Positions 1 through 9,028 of a DNA stretch of 57,262 bases are shown here, piece after piece. The position numbers and the translations under genes are program-made. The DNA comes from Acidisphaera sp. L21 (GTDB lineage: Bacteria; Pseudomonadota; Alphaproteobacteria; Acetobacterales; Acetobacteraceae): contig NZ_LMUY01000065.1 in assembly GCF_009765685.1 (NCBI RefSeq), forward strand, positions 1 through 57,262, given 5' to 3'. How positions within the stretch are numbered: the first letter of the stretch is position 1; every line of letters starts with the position of its first letter. The notes beneath the pieces are model-generated. The model was not told the origin of the DNA, searched no databases, and saw nothing but the letters and a program-made list of their open reading frames with translations.

Positions 1-562
1 CTGCTGCTGCGGGGGCGGCGGCCGGCGTGGCCGCGGGCTTCGGCGCGCCGCCGCTGGCCTGTGCGGCCTCGATATCGGACTTGATGATGCGGCCGTTCGG
101 GCCGCTGCCCTTGATACCATCCAACGCAATGCCGGCCTGCTGCGCCATGCGCCGGGCGAGGGGGGAGGCAAACACGCGCTCGCCCTTATCATGCCCGTTG
201 GCGGAAGGCGCCGGGGCTGGGGAGGCGGCCGGCGGCTTCGGCGTGGTGGCGCTGGTTTCGGGCGCGGGCGCTGCCTTCGCGGCAGGGGCCGCCGGGGCAT
301 CGCCGGTGGGCACGGCTTCGCCGGCCTCGACCAGGATGGCGATCGGGGCGTTCACCTGCACGCCGGCGGTGCCGTCGGCGACGAGGATCTTGCCCAGCAC
401 GCCCTCATCCACCGCCTCGACCTCCATCGTGGCCTTGTCGGTCTCGATCTCGGCGATCACGTCGCCGGCGGTGACGGTGTCGCCTTCCTTCTTCAGCCAG
501 CGGGCGAGCGTCCCCTCCGTCATGGTCGGGGACAGCGCGGGCATCAGGATGTTGGTGGCCAT
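1..562 (-). CDS. pdhC: Pyruvate dehydrogenase E2, dihydrolipoyl acetyltransferase (partial, N-terminal part)
   Basis: E2 core subunit of the pyruvate dehydrogenase complex, which moves the acetyl group from E1 to CoA through a lipoyl arm. Only the first ~187 residues are in the window; the catalytic domain lies beyond base 1. The visible part has an N-terminal lipoyl domain (about 1-78, lipoyl-lysine K43 in ETDKATMEV), a long Ala/Pro linker, and an E3/E1-binding domain (about 125-165, [14 protein letters not shown] and GSGPNGRI), then another Ala/Pro linker. The ATG shares one base with the stop of pdhB (TGATG at 560-564), so the two are translationally coupled. Its lipoyl domain is very similar to the one at the start of pdhB. 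The order is pdhA-pdhB-pdhC on the minus strand. Confidence 0.95.
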   Translation of the reverse strand, partial: MATNILMPALSPTMTEGTLARWLKKEGDTVTAGDVIAEIETDKATMEVEAVDEGVLGKILVADGTAGVQVNAPIAILVEAGEAVPTGDAPAAPAAKAAPAPETSATTPKPPAASPAPAPSANGHDKGERVFASPLARRMAQQAGIALDGIKGSGPNGRIIKSDIEAAQASGGAPKPAATPAAAPAAA

Positions 563-1905
563 CAGACGATCTTCTTCACGGCATCAACCACCCATTGCGG
601 CTGCGGCAGTGCCAGTTTCTCGAGGTTGGCGGCATACGGCAGCGGCACGTCCAGGCCGTTCACCCGCATCGGTGGTGCGTCCAGCCAGTCGAAGCAATGC
701 TCGATCACCTGCATCGAAATCTCGGCGCCGATGCCGGCAAACGGCCAGCCTTCTTCCACGCTCACCACGCGATTGGTCTTCTTCACGCTCTCGATGATCG
801 TCTCGGTGTCCAGCGGGCGCAGCGAGCGGAGGTTGATCACCTCGGCATCGATCCCCTGCTCGGCCAGCATCTCCGCCGCCTTTAGCGCCACGCCCACCAT
901 GATGGAGAAGGCGACGATGGTGACGTCCTTGCCGACCCGCTCGATCTTCGCCTTGCCGATCGGCAGGGTGAAATCCTCGTCGGTCGGGCACTCGAAGCTT
1001 TGCCCGTAGAGGATCTCATTCTCGAGGAAGATGATCGGGTTGGGGTCGCGGATGGCGGTGCGCAACAGCCCCTTGGCGTCGGCGGCGCTGTACGGCGCAA
1101 CCACCTTCAGGCCGGGCACATGGGCGTACCAACTGGCATAGCACTGGCTGTGCTGCGCGGCGACGCGGCTGGCCGCGCCGTTCGGGCCGCGGAACACGAT
1201 CGGGCAGCCCATCTGGCCGCCGGACATATACAGCGTCTTGGCGGCCGAGTTGATGATCTGATCGATCGCCTGCATGGCGAAGTTGAATGTCATGAACTCG
1301 ACGATCGGGCGCAGGCCGCTCATCGCCGCACCGACGGCCATGCCGGTGAAGCCGTGCTCGGTAATCGGCGTGTCGATGACCCGGCGCGGACCGAACTCGT
1401 CCAGCAGACCCTGGCTGATCTTGTAGGCGCCCTGATACTGCGCGACTTCCTCGCCCATCAGGAACACGTCTTTGTCGCGGCGCATCTCCAACGCCATCGC
1501 GTCACGCAACGCCTCGCGCACCGTGATGCTGGCGGTCGGGCCCCAATCCTTCTCGGGCGCCGGCGCGGCAAGCGGCACGGCGGTGGCGGCAGCGGTTTCG
1601 GCCGGGCGCTTCGGCTCCAGCTTCTGTGGCGCCTCAGCGGTGGGTGGTGCGGCGCTTTCGACGGCACCCTCGCCCAGCACCGCGATCGGGGTGTTGACGG
1701 GGACGCCCTCGGTGCCTTCCTCGACCAGGATCTGGGACAGCGTGCCCTCGTCCACGGCTTCCACTTCCATGGTCGCCTTATCGGTCTCGATCTCGGCGAT
1801 CACGTCGCCGGCGCGCACGTCCTCGCCGACCTTCTTCAGCCAGCGGGCGAGCTTACCCTCCGTCATGGTGGGGGACAGGGCGGGCATCAATACTTGGGTC
1901 GACAC
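562..1905 (-). CDS. pdhB: Pyruvate dehydrogenase E1 beta subunit with N-terminal lipoyl domain
   Basis: Beta subunit of the thiamine-diphosphate-dependent E1 that decarboxylates pyruvate. Translation gives 447 residues. A lipoyl domain occupies about 1-78 (K43 in ETDKATMEV), a Pro/Ala-rich linker about 80-125, and the transketolase-like pyrimidine and C-terminal domains the rest. I chose the GTG at 1905 because the lipoyl domain starts there and because it lies only 5 bases beyond the pdhA stop; the longer open frame upstream is antisense-like sequence inside pdhA. E1 beta subunits carrying their own lipoyl domain are known from alphaproteobacteria. The stop overlaps the ATG of E2. Confidence 0.96.
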   Translation of the reverse strand: MSTQVLMPALSPTMTEGKLARWLKKVGEDVRAGDVIAEIETDKATMEVEAVDEGTLSQILVEEGTEGVPVNTPIAVLGEGAVESAAPPTAEAPQKLEPKRPAETAAATAVPLAAPAPEKDWGPTASITVREALRDAMALEMRRDKDVFLMGEEVAQYQGAYKISQGLLDEFGPRRVIDTPITEHGFTGMAVGAAMSGLRPIVEFMTFNFAMQAIDQIINSAAKTLYMSGGQMGCPIVFRGPNGAASRVAAQHSQCYASWYAHVPGLKVVAPYSAADAKGLLRTAIRDPNPIIFLENEILYGQSFECPTDEDFTLPIGKAKIERVGKDVTIVAFSIMVGVALKAAEMLAEQGIDAEVINLRSLRPLDTETIIESVKKTNRVVSVEEGWPFAGIGAEISMQVIEHCFDWLDAPPMRVNGLDVPLPYAANLEKLALPQPQWVVDAVKKIV

Positions 1906-1910
1906 GAGCC

Positions 1911-2924
1911 TCAGCCCTCCACCAGGATATCGGTCCACAATTCGCGCGCATCCGGCTCGGGGCTGGTCTGGGCGAATTCGGCCGCGTCGTTGACCCGGGC
2001 TTTCACCTGGGTGTCGATGTCCTTCAGCGAGTCCTCGCCAATGCCCATCTCGGTCAGGATGTGCCGCGCCTGCTCGATGCAATCGCGTTCGCCGCGCATC
2101 TTCTGGATTTCTTCGCGGGTGCGATACTTGCCGGGGTCGGACATGGAGTGGCCGCGGTAGCGATAGGTCTTCATTTCCAGCAGATACGGGCCGTTGCCGG
2201 CGCGGCAATGCGCCACGGCGGCCTCGGCGGCCTGGCGTACGGCGGCGACGTCCATGCCGTCCACCTGCGCGCTGGCCATGCCCCACGGCGAGCCATTCTT
2301 AGACAGGTCGCGGGACGCGGTAGCGCGGTCCACGCTCGTGCCCATGCCGTATTTGTTGTTCTCGATGACGAAGATGCAGGGCAGCTTCAGCAGGGCGGCG
2401 AGGTTGAAGCTCTCGAACACCTGGCCCTGGTTGGCCGCACCATCACCGAAATACGTGACCGCAACGTGATCGTTGTTGCGGTACCAGTCGGCAAACGCCA
2501 GCCCGGCGCCGAGGCTGACCTGGGCGCCGACGATGCCGTGGCCGCCGTAGAACTGCTTCTCTTTGCTGAACATGTGCATCGAGCCGCCCTTCCCCTTGGA
2601 ATAGCCGCCCGACCGACCCGTCAGTTCCGCCATGACGCCGCGCGGCTCCATCCCCGTGGCCAGCATGTGGCCATGGTCGCGGTAGGAGGTGATGACCTGG
2701 TCGCCCGGCTTCAGCGCGCCCTGGATGCCGACGACGACGGCCTCTTGCCCGATATACAGGTGACAGAACCCGCCGATGAGGCCCATGCCGTACAACTGGC
2801 CGGCCTTTTCCTCGAACCGGCGGATCAGCAGCATGTCGCCGTAGGCCTTAAGTAGATCGTCCTTGGACAATTCCGGACTGTTGACCAGCTTGCCGCCGCG
2901 TTTCGTCTTTTCGGCCTGCGCCAT
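1911..2924 (-). CDS. pdhA: Pyruvate dehydrogenase E1 alpha subunit
   Basis: Alpha subunit of the E1 component; together with PdhB it forms the thiamine-diphosphate active site. About 337 residues, usual for the family. The thiamine-binding signature runs from GDGAANQG to ENN, and the phosphorylation-loop-like motif [11 protein letters not shown] is present. The ATG at 2924 (MAQAEKTKR) is preferred over an in-frame ATG at 2954: it has a purine-rich GGGGGTGGA just before it and the extra residues are not typical. First gene of the minus-strand pdhA-pdhB-pdhC operon; the regulatory palindrome at 3023-3043 lies about 100 bases upstream. Confidence 0.96.
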   Translation of the reverse strand: MAQAEKTKRGGKLVNSPELSKDDLLKAYGDMLLIRRFEEKAGQLYGMGLIGGFCHLYIGQEAVVVGIQGALKPGDQVITSYRDHGHMLATGMEPRGVMAELTGRSGGYSKGKGGSMHMFSKEKQFYGGHGIVGAQVSLGAGLAFADWYRNNDHVAVTYFGDGAANQGQVFESFNLAALLKLPCIFVIENNKYGMGTSVDRATASRDLSKNGSPWGMASAQVDGMDVAAVRQAAEAAVAHCRAGNGPYLLEMKTYRYRGHSMSDPGKYRTREEIQKMRGERDCIEQARHILTEMGIGEDSLKDIDTQVKARVNDAAEFAQTSPEPDARELWTDILVEG

Positions 2925-3022
2925 GTCCACCCCCGCTGAATTGACGCCATCCACGTAGCCCCGGCCGGTGCATCCGACAAGGGAGGGCCTACAACATCAT
3001 TGTTGTGCAATGCAAAATCGCG

Positions 3023-3043
3023 ATTAACCACCTGGTGGTTAAT
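3023..3043. promoter_or_regulatory. Perfect 21-base palindrome, candidate operator upstream of pdhA
   Basis: Two perfect 10-base arms, ATTAACCACC and GGTGGTTAAT, are separated by a single T. It lies in the 225-base gap between pdhA (minus) and a small membrane protein (plus), about 100 bases before the pdhA start, next to an 8-base palindrome ATCGCGAT (3017-3024). There is no T-run, so a binding site is likelier than a terminator. The half-site order differs from the PdhR type (TTGGT..ACCAA), so I do not name the regulator. Confidence 0.55.
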
Positions 3044-3149
3044 AGTGTTTGGAAGCAATCGTCGCGCTCAAGGATTGAACGCTGGGTCACGCTAGGGCTC
3101 CGAATTTTGTTTGCTGCCAGCCGAGAATTTGGCGTGCTACCGGGTGATC

Positions 3150-3305
3150 ATGTCCGAACCTCCCGACCAATCGCGCCTGCTCCCGGTCCTGCTGCTGGCA
3201 GGGCTACTGGCGCTCGGCTTGCTCGCCTGGTGGCTGTTTCCGCTGTTCCAATCCTGGGTGGCGCATCAGGACTGTGTGGCCCTTGGTCGGACCAATTGCG
3301 GCTGA
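3150..3305 (+). CDS. Small single-pass membrane protein, function unknown
   Basis: A 51-residue open frame starting at ATG 3150 (MSEPPDQSRLL). Residues about 10-34 form a hydrophobic stretch rich in Leu, Ala and Trp that would span the membrane once, followed by a short tail with two cysteines (DCVALGRTNCG). It stands alone between the divergent pdhA and the TRAP transporter genes. I do not recognise a family. The segment's composition supports a real gene, but no conserved motif proves it; a longer in-frame start at 3111 is possible. Confidence 0.45.
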   Translation: MSEPPDQSRLLPVLLLAGLLALGLLAWWLFPLFQSWVAHQDCVALGRTNCG

Positions 3306-3381
3306 GCCCGCGGCTTGTTGCCCCTGCGTGGCTCAGATAGCCTGCGCACCAATAACATCACTACCAAAGGAAATGTCCGCC

Positions 3382-4401
3382 ATGCCGATCACCCGCCGTG
3401 CCGCCCTCGGCCTGCTCGCCGCCCCAGCGTTGCTGCGCGTAACTGGAGCACGGGCCGCGGATGCGCGGGTGTTGAAGATCAGCCACCAATTCCCCGGCGG
3501 CACCATCGAACAGGGCGATTTCCGCGATCGCCTGGTCCGTCGCTTCGCCGCCGCCGTGCAGGAGAAGACCGGCGGCTCGCTGTCGTTCGAGATCTATCCC
3601 GGGTCCTCCCTGATGAAGACCGTGGCCCAATTCTCCGCGCTGCGGCGCGGCGCGTTGGACATGAGCCTGTATCCGCTCGCCTATGCCGGCGGTGAGATCC
3701 CGGAGGTCAATGTCGGGCTTATGCCGTGCCTGGTCACCAGCTACGCCCAGGGCCTGGCGTGGAAGACGGCGCCGATCGGGCAGGAACTGCAGTCGCTGCT
3801 GGACAAGCGCGGGGTCAAGATCCTCACCTGGATCTGGCAGGGCGGCGGCGTCGCCTCTCGCGCCACCGGCGTGGTGAAGCCCGCGGATACGAAGGGGCTG
3901 AAGATCCGCGGTGGCTCACGCGAGATGGACCTGATGCTGAAGGCGGCGGGCGGGATCATCAGCTCCGTCACGTCGGACGAGACGTATGCGGCGATGCAGA
4001 CCGGGTCGCTGGATGCGGCGGTGACGTCGTCGACCAGCCTCATCAGCTTTCGCCTGCAGGAGATCGCCAAGAACGTCACCTCCGCCCGCGGCGGCTCGTT
4101 CTGGTTCATGTTCGAGCCGTTGCTGATGTCCAAGCAGGTGTTCGACAGCCTGACGCCTGATCAGCAGAAGGCGATCACCGACGTGGGCGCGGCGCAGGAG
4201 CAATTCGCACTGGATATGTCCAAGGCGGACGACCAGGCGCTGGCCGACATCTACGGCAAGGCCGGGGTGAAGGTGGCGGATATGACCGACGCCGACATCG
4301 GCCAGTGGAAGTCGATTGCGCAGGACTCCGCCTGGAAAGATTTCGCAGCGCGCAATGCCGCCTGCGCCAATCTGCTGAAGCTGGCCGAGGCGGTCGCTTG
4401 A
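3382..4401 (+). CDS. dctP: TRAP transporter substrate-binding protein (DctP family)
   Basis: Periplasmic binding protein of a tripartite ATP-independent periplasmic (TRAP) transporter, about 339 residues. A signal peptide with a twin-arginine-like start (MPITRRAALGLLAAPALL) ends near ARAAD. The mature part begins with LKISHQFPGGTIEQGDFRDRL, typical of DctP proteins for organic acids. The ATG at 3382 sits about 10 bases after AAAGGA; the ATG at 3373 is too close to that ribosome site. It overlaps the small permease gene by TTGA. The ligand cannot be read from the sequence; carboxylates are usual for the family. Confidence 0.9.
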   Translation: MPITRRAALGLLAAPALLRVTGARAADARVLKISHQFPGGTIEQGDFRDRLVRRFAAAVQEKTGGSLSFEIYPGSSLMKTVAQFSALRRGALDMSLYPLAYAGGEIPEVNVGLMPCLVTSYAQGLAWKTAPIGQELQSLLDKRGVKILTWIWQGGGVASRATGVVKPADTKGLKIRGGSREMDLMLKAAGGIISSVTSDETYAAMQTGSLDAAVTSSTSLISFRLQEIAKNVTSARGGSFWFMFEPLLMSKQVFDSLTPDQQKAITDVGAAQEQFALDMSKADDQALADIYGKAGVKVADMTDADIGQWKSIAQDSAWKDFAARNAACANLLKLAEAVA

Positions 4402-4949
4402 CCGCAGTCGCCACGACGACGGCGGACGTGCCGCGCGCCGGGCTGCTGGGCCTGGTGCAATCGCTGGTCACGGGATTGAACGGCGTGCTGGCGGTCCTGT
4501 CCGCGCTGGCCATCGCCACGGCCGGCGGCGTGCTGACCTGGGAAGTGATCGGCCGCTACTTCCTGAGCATCCCCAGCGACTGGCAGGACGAGCTATCGAC
4601 CTTCCTGCTTATCGGCGCGACATTCGGCTCGGCGGCGTGGACGCAGGCGCGGCGGGGCCACGTGGGCATCGATGCGCTGGCCCACATCCTGCCGCCGCGC
4701 GTGGACCAGGTGCGGCGTCTGCTGGCGGATGCCTGCTCCCTGCTGTTCGTCGCGTATTTCACCTGGAAAAGCTGGCAGTTGCTGGGTGAGGCGTGGGAGG
4801 AGGGGCAGACCACGCCGTCCGCCTGGGGGCCGCCGCTATGGATCCCGTATGGCTGCATGACGGCTGGGATGGCGCTCCTGGCGTTGCAGTTGCTCCTGCA
4901 ATTGCTGGGCAGCCGCCATGCCGATCCAAAACCCGCACATCTGGCGTAA
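4398..4949 (+). CDS. dctQ: TRAP transporter small permease (DctQ family)
   Basis: Four-helix small membrane subunit of the TRAP transporter, 183 residues. The characteristic segment DWQDELSTFLLIGATFGSAAWTQARRGHVGIDAL is present across about 56-92, where the membrane helix and the E-(x)n-R-H-V pattern of DctQ lie. The best start is a TTG at 4398 that overlaps the dctP stop (TTGA), giving translational coupling; a GTG a few codons later is the alternative. It lies between the P and M subunits, the standard gene order. It acts with DctM in the inner membrane. Confidence 0.86.
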   Translation: MTAVATTTADVPRAGLLGLVQSLVTGLNGVLAVLSALAIATAGGVLTWEVIGRYFLSIPSDWQDELSTFLLIGATFGSAAWTQARRGHVGIDALAHILPPRVDQVRRLLADACSLLFVAYFTWKSWQLLGEAWEEGQTTPSAWGPPLWIPYGCMTAGMALLALQLLLQLLGSRHADPKPAHLA

Positions 4950-4955
4950 CCGAAC

Positions 4956-6302
4956 ATGGGTGTAGGGACGATCGGGCTGCTATATGGCGGCGCCACGCTG
5001 GTTGCGTTGTTTTCGGGTATCCCGATCGCCTTTGCGCTGGGCGGCGTGGCGACCGTGTTCATGATGATATTCATGCCGGCCGCCTCGCTGGATACCATCG
5101 CGCAGAATGTCTACGAGGAGCTTGCCTCCATCACCCTGCTGACGATTCCGCTGTTCATCCTGAAGGGTGCGGCGATCGGCAAGTCGCGGGCTGGCAAGGA
5201 CCTCTACGACGCGCTGCATACCTGGCTGCACCGGGTGCCCGGCGGTCTGGGTGTGGCAGTGGTGCTGGCCTGCGGGCTGTTCGCGGCCATGGCTGGCTCC
5301 AGCCCGGCGACGTGTTCGGCGATCGGCTCGTCCGGCATTCCGGAGATGCGTCGTCGCGGCTACTCCCCTGGTTTCGCCGCCGGGCTGGTGGCGGCGGGCG
5401 GCACGCTGGGCATCCTGCTACCCCCGTCGATTGTGTTGATCCTATACGCCGTTGCGTCCGAGCAGTCGCTGGGCCGCCTGTTCCTCGCCGGGCTGGGGCC
5501 GGGCGTGCTGCTGGTGGTGCTGTTCGCCGGATGGGCGGTGGTGAATTGGCGGCGCGAGTTCGGCATGGCCCAGCGTGTGGCCGATGCCGGCGGCCCGCGC
5601 AGCGAGATCCTGCGCTCCGACACCTACACGATGCGGCAGCGGTTCGATGCCCTGCCCCGGGTGCTGCCGTTCCTGCTGCTGCTGACGGGCGTGATGGTGG
5701 CGCTGTATGGTGGCATCGCTACGCCGTCCGAAACCGCCGGCCTCGGCGCGGTGATGGCGCTGCTGCTGATCGCGGCAATCTACAGCGCCTGGCGCCTGCG
5801 CGACCTCAAGCCGATCTTCGAGGGCACGCTGGGCGAAAGTGGCATGCTGCTAATGATCATCGGCATGAGCCTGCTGTACAGCTACGTGATGAGCTACCTG
5901 CACATCAGCCAGGCTACGGCTGGCTGGATCGTCGGGCTGCAATTGTCGCGCTGGCTGCTGCTGACGGCGATTCTGGTGATGGTGGTGGTGCTCGGCTTCT
6001 TCCTGCCGCCAGTCTCAATCATCCTGATGACCGCGCCGATCATCCTGCCGCCGCTGCGCGCCGCCGGGTTCGACCTAGTCTGGTTCGGGATCGTCATGGC
6101 GGTGGTGATGGAGATGGGGCTGATCCACCCGCCGGTGGGGCTGAACATCTTCGTCATCAACCGCATCGCGCCCGATATCGGGCTAGGGCCGATCATCCGT
6201 GGGACCATCCCGTTCGTGATCCTGATGGCGGTCGGCGTCGTCATTCTGTCCATCGTGCCGGGAATCGCCATGTGGCTGCCGAACGCGGTGTATGGGCACT
6301 AA
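4956..6302 (+). CDS. dctM: TRAP transporter large permease (DctM family)
   Basis: Large membrane subunit that carries out Na+-coupled import with DctP and DctQ; 448 residues and about 12 hydrophobic segments. Typical DctM motifs are visible, including GSSPATCSAIGSSGIPEM (about 112-129), GTLGILLPPSIVLILY (about 149-164) and EMGLIHPPVGLNIFVINRI near the C terminus. It starts 6 bases after the dctQ stop, so the three TRAP genes form one unit. A gap of about 190 bases then separates it from the sulfonate-type ABC cluster. Confidence 0.95.
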   Translation: MGVGTIGLLYGGATLVALFSGIPIAFALGGVATVFMMIFMPAASLDTIAQNVYEELASITLLTIPLFILKGAAIGKSRAGKDLYDALHTWLHRVPGGLGVAVVLACGLFAAMAGSSPATCSAIGSSGIPEMRRRGYSPGFAAGLVAAGGTLGILLPPSIVLILYAVASEQSLGRLFLAGLGPGVLLVVLFAGWAVVNWRREFGMAQRVADAGGPRSEILRSDTYTMRQRFDALPRVLPFLLLLTGVMVALYGGIATPSETAGLGAVMALLLIAAIYSAWRLRDLKPIFEGTLGESGMLLMIIGMSLLYSYVMSYLHISQATAGWIVGLQLSRWLLLTAILVMVVVLGFFLPPVSIILMTAPIILPPLRAAGFDLVWFGIVMAVVMEMGLIHPPVGLNIFVINRIAPDIGLGPIIRGTIPFVILMAVGVVILSIVPGIAMWLPNAVYGH

Positions 6303-6386
6303 TGGCGGAGAACCAATTTCTCCTTTCGCGCAGTGCGGCGATGGTTGCCGACTACCGCGGCAAGGCTTTTAAGAACACATAACTCT

Positions 6387-6418
6387 TTGACTTTACTCAC
6401 TTTCGCCACGACTATCTA
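6387..6418 (+). promoter_or_regulatory. Candidate sigma-70-type promoter for the sulfonate-type ABC cluster
   Basis: In the 187-base gap after dctM the sequence becomes more AT-rich. A TTGACT at 6387-6392 is followed about 18-20 bases later by an ACTATCTATT segment that can supply a weak -10 (TATCTA, 6413-6418). The next gene begins at 6490. The -35 is good and the spacing is slightly long, so this is tentative. Confidence 0.35.
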
Positions 6419-6489
6419 TTGCATGTGCGAAGGCTGTTGCCCGTCTCGCGCAGGATAGTTTTCTACGTTCTGGCGAGAGAGAGACGTCA

Positions 6490-7329
6490 ATGTCGGTTAT
6501 GTCGGCTGCCCCAATTCGCTTAGCCTTACCGGCTGTCACGCAGGTTCGGGCGCCAGCCCGGCGTCGGTTCTCGCTCGCCGGGTATCGCCGGTTTCTTTCT
6601 CCGCTGGTGCTCGTGCTCCTATGGCAGGCAGCCTCCATGGCGGGGCTGGTCTCACCGCGCGTCCTGGCGGCACCCACGACGATCCTGGCCTCCGCCTGGG
6701 ACCTGCTGATCTCTGGTGAGCTGCTGTACAACATGGCCGTCTCGCTCCAGCGCGTGGCAATCGGGTTAGCGATCGGGGTGAGCGCGGGCGCCGTCCTGGC
6801 TGTGGCGTCCGGCCTGACCCGCCTGGGGGAGGACGTGGTCGACGCGCCGATGCAGATGTTGCGGACCCTGCCGTTCCTGGCGCTGGTGCCGCTGTTCATC
6901 CTGTGGTTCGGCATCGGCGAGGTGCCGAAGATCGGCCTGGTCGCACTGGGCACCACCTTCCCGATCTACATCAACCTGTTCGCTGGCATTCGCGGGATCG
7001 AGCCGAAGCTGCTGGAGGCCGGGCGCGTGTTCGGGCTGAGCCGCTGGGGCCTCATCCGCCACGTCATTCTCCCGGGCGCGCTGCCGTCTGGCCTGGTCGG
7101 GCTGCGGTATGCGCTCGGCACGGCCTGGCTGTCCCTGGTAGTGGCGGAGCAGATCAACGCCACCGCCGGCATCGGCTACCTGATCAACGACGCCCGCGAC
7201 TTCCTGCGCACCGACGTGATCGTGGTCGGCCTGATGGTCTACGCGATTCTGGGCCTGAGCGCGGATGCGCTGGTCCGCCTGGGTGAGCGTCGGCTGCTGG
7301 CGTGGCGCCCAACGCTGGTCGGGCGGTGA
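6490..7329 (+). CDS. ABC transporter permease, SsuC/TauC/NrtB type
   Basis: Inner-membrane permease of a small-anion ABC importer of the alkanesulfonate/taurine/nitrate class, 279 residues with about six hydrophobic segments. The EAA loop that contacts the ATPase is visible as LEAGRVFGLSRWGLIRHVILPGALP (about 176-200). It is preceded by a purine-rich GAGAGAGACG ribosome site. The neighbours are the matching ATPase, a binding protein and an acyl-CoA-dehydrogenase-like flavoprotein, which favours a sulfonate or other organosulfur compound over nitrate or cyanate. The substrate is inference. Confidence 0.9.
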   Translation: MSVMSAAPIRLALPAVTQVRAPARRRFSLAGYRRFLSPLVLVLLWQAASMAGLVSPRVLAAPTTILASAWDLLISGELLYNMAVSLQRVAIGLAIGVSAGAVLAVASGLTRLGEDVVDAPMQMLRTLPFLALVPLFILWFGIGEVPKIGLVALGTTFPIYINLFAGIRGIEPKLLEAGRVFGLSRWGLIRHVILPGALPSGLVGLRYALGTAWLSLVVAEQINATAGIGYLINDARDFLRTDVIVVGLMVYAILGLSADALVRLGERRLLAWRPTLVGR

Positions 7330-7334
7330 GCATT

Positions 7335-8069
7335 ATGAGCAACAATGCAGGCGTAAGCGTTCGCAATCTGACGCGCCAGTTTGGCGAGAACCGCGTGCTG
7401 GACGCGCTGGATGTCGAGTTGGAGCCCGGCGCGTTCGTGGCCCTGCTAGGCCGCAGCGGATCCGGCAAGACGACGCTGCTGCGCACTCTGGCCGGCCTGG
7501 ACGCCGCCCCGGCGGATGCGCAGATCGACGTGCCGACCCCGACCGCCGTCGTGTTCCAGGAGCCTCGGCTGCTGCCGTGGAAGCCGGTGTGGCAGAACGT
7601 CGCACTGGGCCTGGCCGACCCAAACCCACGCCGCCGGGCCGAAGCCGCGCTGGGCGAGGTGGGGTTGAGCCACCGGTTGGACGCCTGGCCTGGCACCCTG
7701 TCGGGCGGCGAGGCGCAGCGTGCTGCCCTGGCGCGCGCCCTGGTGCGCCAGCCCAAGCTGCTACTGCTGGACGAGCCGTTCGCGGCACTGGATGCGCTGA
7801 CCCGGATGAAGATGCACGGCCTTGTGCTGGACCTATGGCGCACCCATGCCCCCACCACGCTGATCGTGACCCACGACGTGGACGAGGCGCTGCTGCTGGC
7901 CGATCGCGTGCTGGTGCTAGAGCATGGCCGCATCGCCACCGATCTGCGGGTTGGCATGGACCGGCCGCGCGACCCCACAAACCCGGGCTTCGGTCCATTG
8001 CGGGCGAAGCTGCTGCGCGCCTTGGGTGTGGAATTGCCGGCTGCCCGGGTGCTGGAACCCAGCGCGTGA
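7335..8069 (+). CDS. ABC transporter ATP-binding protein, SsuB/TauB type
   Basis: ATPase subunit of the same importer, 244 residues. Walker A is GRSGSGKTT (about 39-47), the Q-loop is VVFQEPRLLPW, the signature is LSGGEAQRAALARAL, and Walker B is LLLLDEPFAALD; the H-loop is TLIVTHDVDEALLLADR. All are intact. The ATG at 7335 follows the permease stop by 5 bases. The gene ends in GTGA, whose GTG is the start of the binding-protein gene. Confidence 0.93.
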   Translation: MSNNAGVSVRNLTRQFGENRVLDALDVELEPGAFVALLGRSGSGKTTLLRTLAGLDAAPADAQIDVPTPTAVVFQEPRLLPWKPVWQNVALGLADPNPRRRAEAALGEVGLSHRLDAWPGTLSGGEAQRAALARALVRQPKLLLLDEPFAALDALTRMKMHGLVLDLWRTHAPTTLIVTHDVDEALLLADRVLVLEHGRIATDLRVGMDRPRDPTNPGFGPLRAKLLRALGVELPAARVLEPSA

Positions 8070-9028
8070 GCCTATACCGCCGGGCGTTGCTGGGGGCGAT
8101 GCTGGCCGCGCCCGCGATCGTGCGCGCCGCCTCGCCCGTCACGCTGCGGATGACGCAGTTCAAGGCCGGAGACGCCATGGTGCTGCGCCTGGCCGGGCAG
8201 GCGGACACGCCGTATCGCGTCGAGTGGTCGGAATTCGCGTCTGGCAACCAGATGCTGGAGGCGATCAACGCCGGTGCCATCGACCTCGCCTATAGCAGCG
8301 AAATCCCGCCGATCTTCGCCGCGTTGACCGATGCGCAGGTGAAGGTGATCGGCGTCATCCGTGGCGACGTGAACGAGCAGACGGTGCTGGTACCCGCCGG
8401 TTCCACCATCAAGGGTTTCGCCGACCTGAAGGGCAAGCGTGTCGGCTACGTGCGCGCGACCACCACGCATTACTATCTGCTGCGCATGCTCGCCTCGGTC
8501 GGGCTGAGCTGGAGCGACATAACGCCAGTGAACCTTTCGCCGTCGGACGGCGCGGCGGCATTCCGCTCCGGTGCGCTCGATGCCTGGGCGATCTACGGCT
8601 ATTCCGTCCCGCTGGCGGTGCATGGCGGCGCGCGCGTGCTGGCGACGGCGAAGGGCTTCCTGTCCGGCAATTACCTCAACCTCGGTCGCCCTGGCGCATT
8701 GGCAGAACCGGATCGCCGGGCGGCGATGATCGACCTGCTGGGCCGCATCGCCCGCGCCTATGCCTGGATCGACGACCACCACGCCGAATACGCCAAGGCG
8801 CAGGCCACCGCGCTGAATGTGCCGGAGGATGCGATCCGCTCGCTGGTCGACAACGTCAGCCAGCCGCGCCGGCTGACGGCGCCACTGGATGCGGACGTCG
8901 CGTCCCAGCAACTCGTCGCCGACACGTTCAGCAAGGCTGGCGTGCTGCCGCGCCCGGTGGATGTGACGCCGCTGTGGGACCGGACATTCGGCGCCGAATT
9001 GGGCGCGCATTTGCAAAAGGCTGCGTGA
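8066..9028 (+). CDS. ABC transporter substrate-binding protein, SsuA/TauA-like
   Basis: Periplasmic binding protein of the sulfonate/nitrate/taurine class, 320 residues. The GTG start overlaps the ATPase stop (GTGA). Residues 1-21 are a signal peptide (YRRALLGAMLAAPAIVRA). The mature protein has the two-lobe pattern with MLEAINAGAIDLAYSSEIPPIFA and FADLKGKRVGYVRATTTHYYLLRML. It ends in TGATG, coupling it to the downstream flavoprotein gene. Binding protein last and coupled to an enzyme suggests that import and oxidation of the ligand go together. Confidence 0.9.
   Translation: MSLYRRALLGAMLAAPAIVRAASPVTLRMTQFKAGDAMVLRLAGQADTPYRVEWSEFASGNQMLEAINAGAIDLAYSSEIPPIFAALTDAQVKVIGVIRGDVNEQTVLVPAGSTIKGFADLKGKRVGYVRATTTHYYLLRMLASVGLSWSDITPVNLSPSDGAAAFRSGALDAWAIYGYSVPLAVHGGARVLATAKGFLSGNYLNLGRPGALAEPDRRAAMIDLLGRIARAYAWIDDHHAEYAKAQATALNVPEDAIRSLVDNVSQPRRLTAPLDADVASQQLVADTFSKAGVLPRPVDVTPLWDRTFGAELGAHLQKAA

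Noticed and set aside
1000-2160. 386-codon open frame on the plus strand across pdhB and pdhA
   Set aside because: Antisense shadow of two genes with clear motifs; its protein is a His/Gly/Arg-rich mix without family features.
4793-6382. 529-codon open frame overlapping dctM
   Set aside because: Out-of-frame shadow of dctM; the dctM frame has membrane segments and family motifs.
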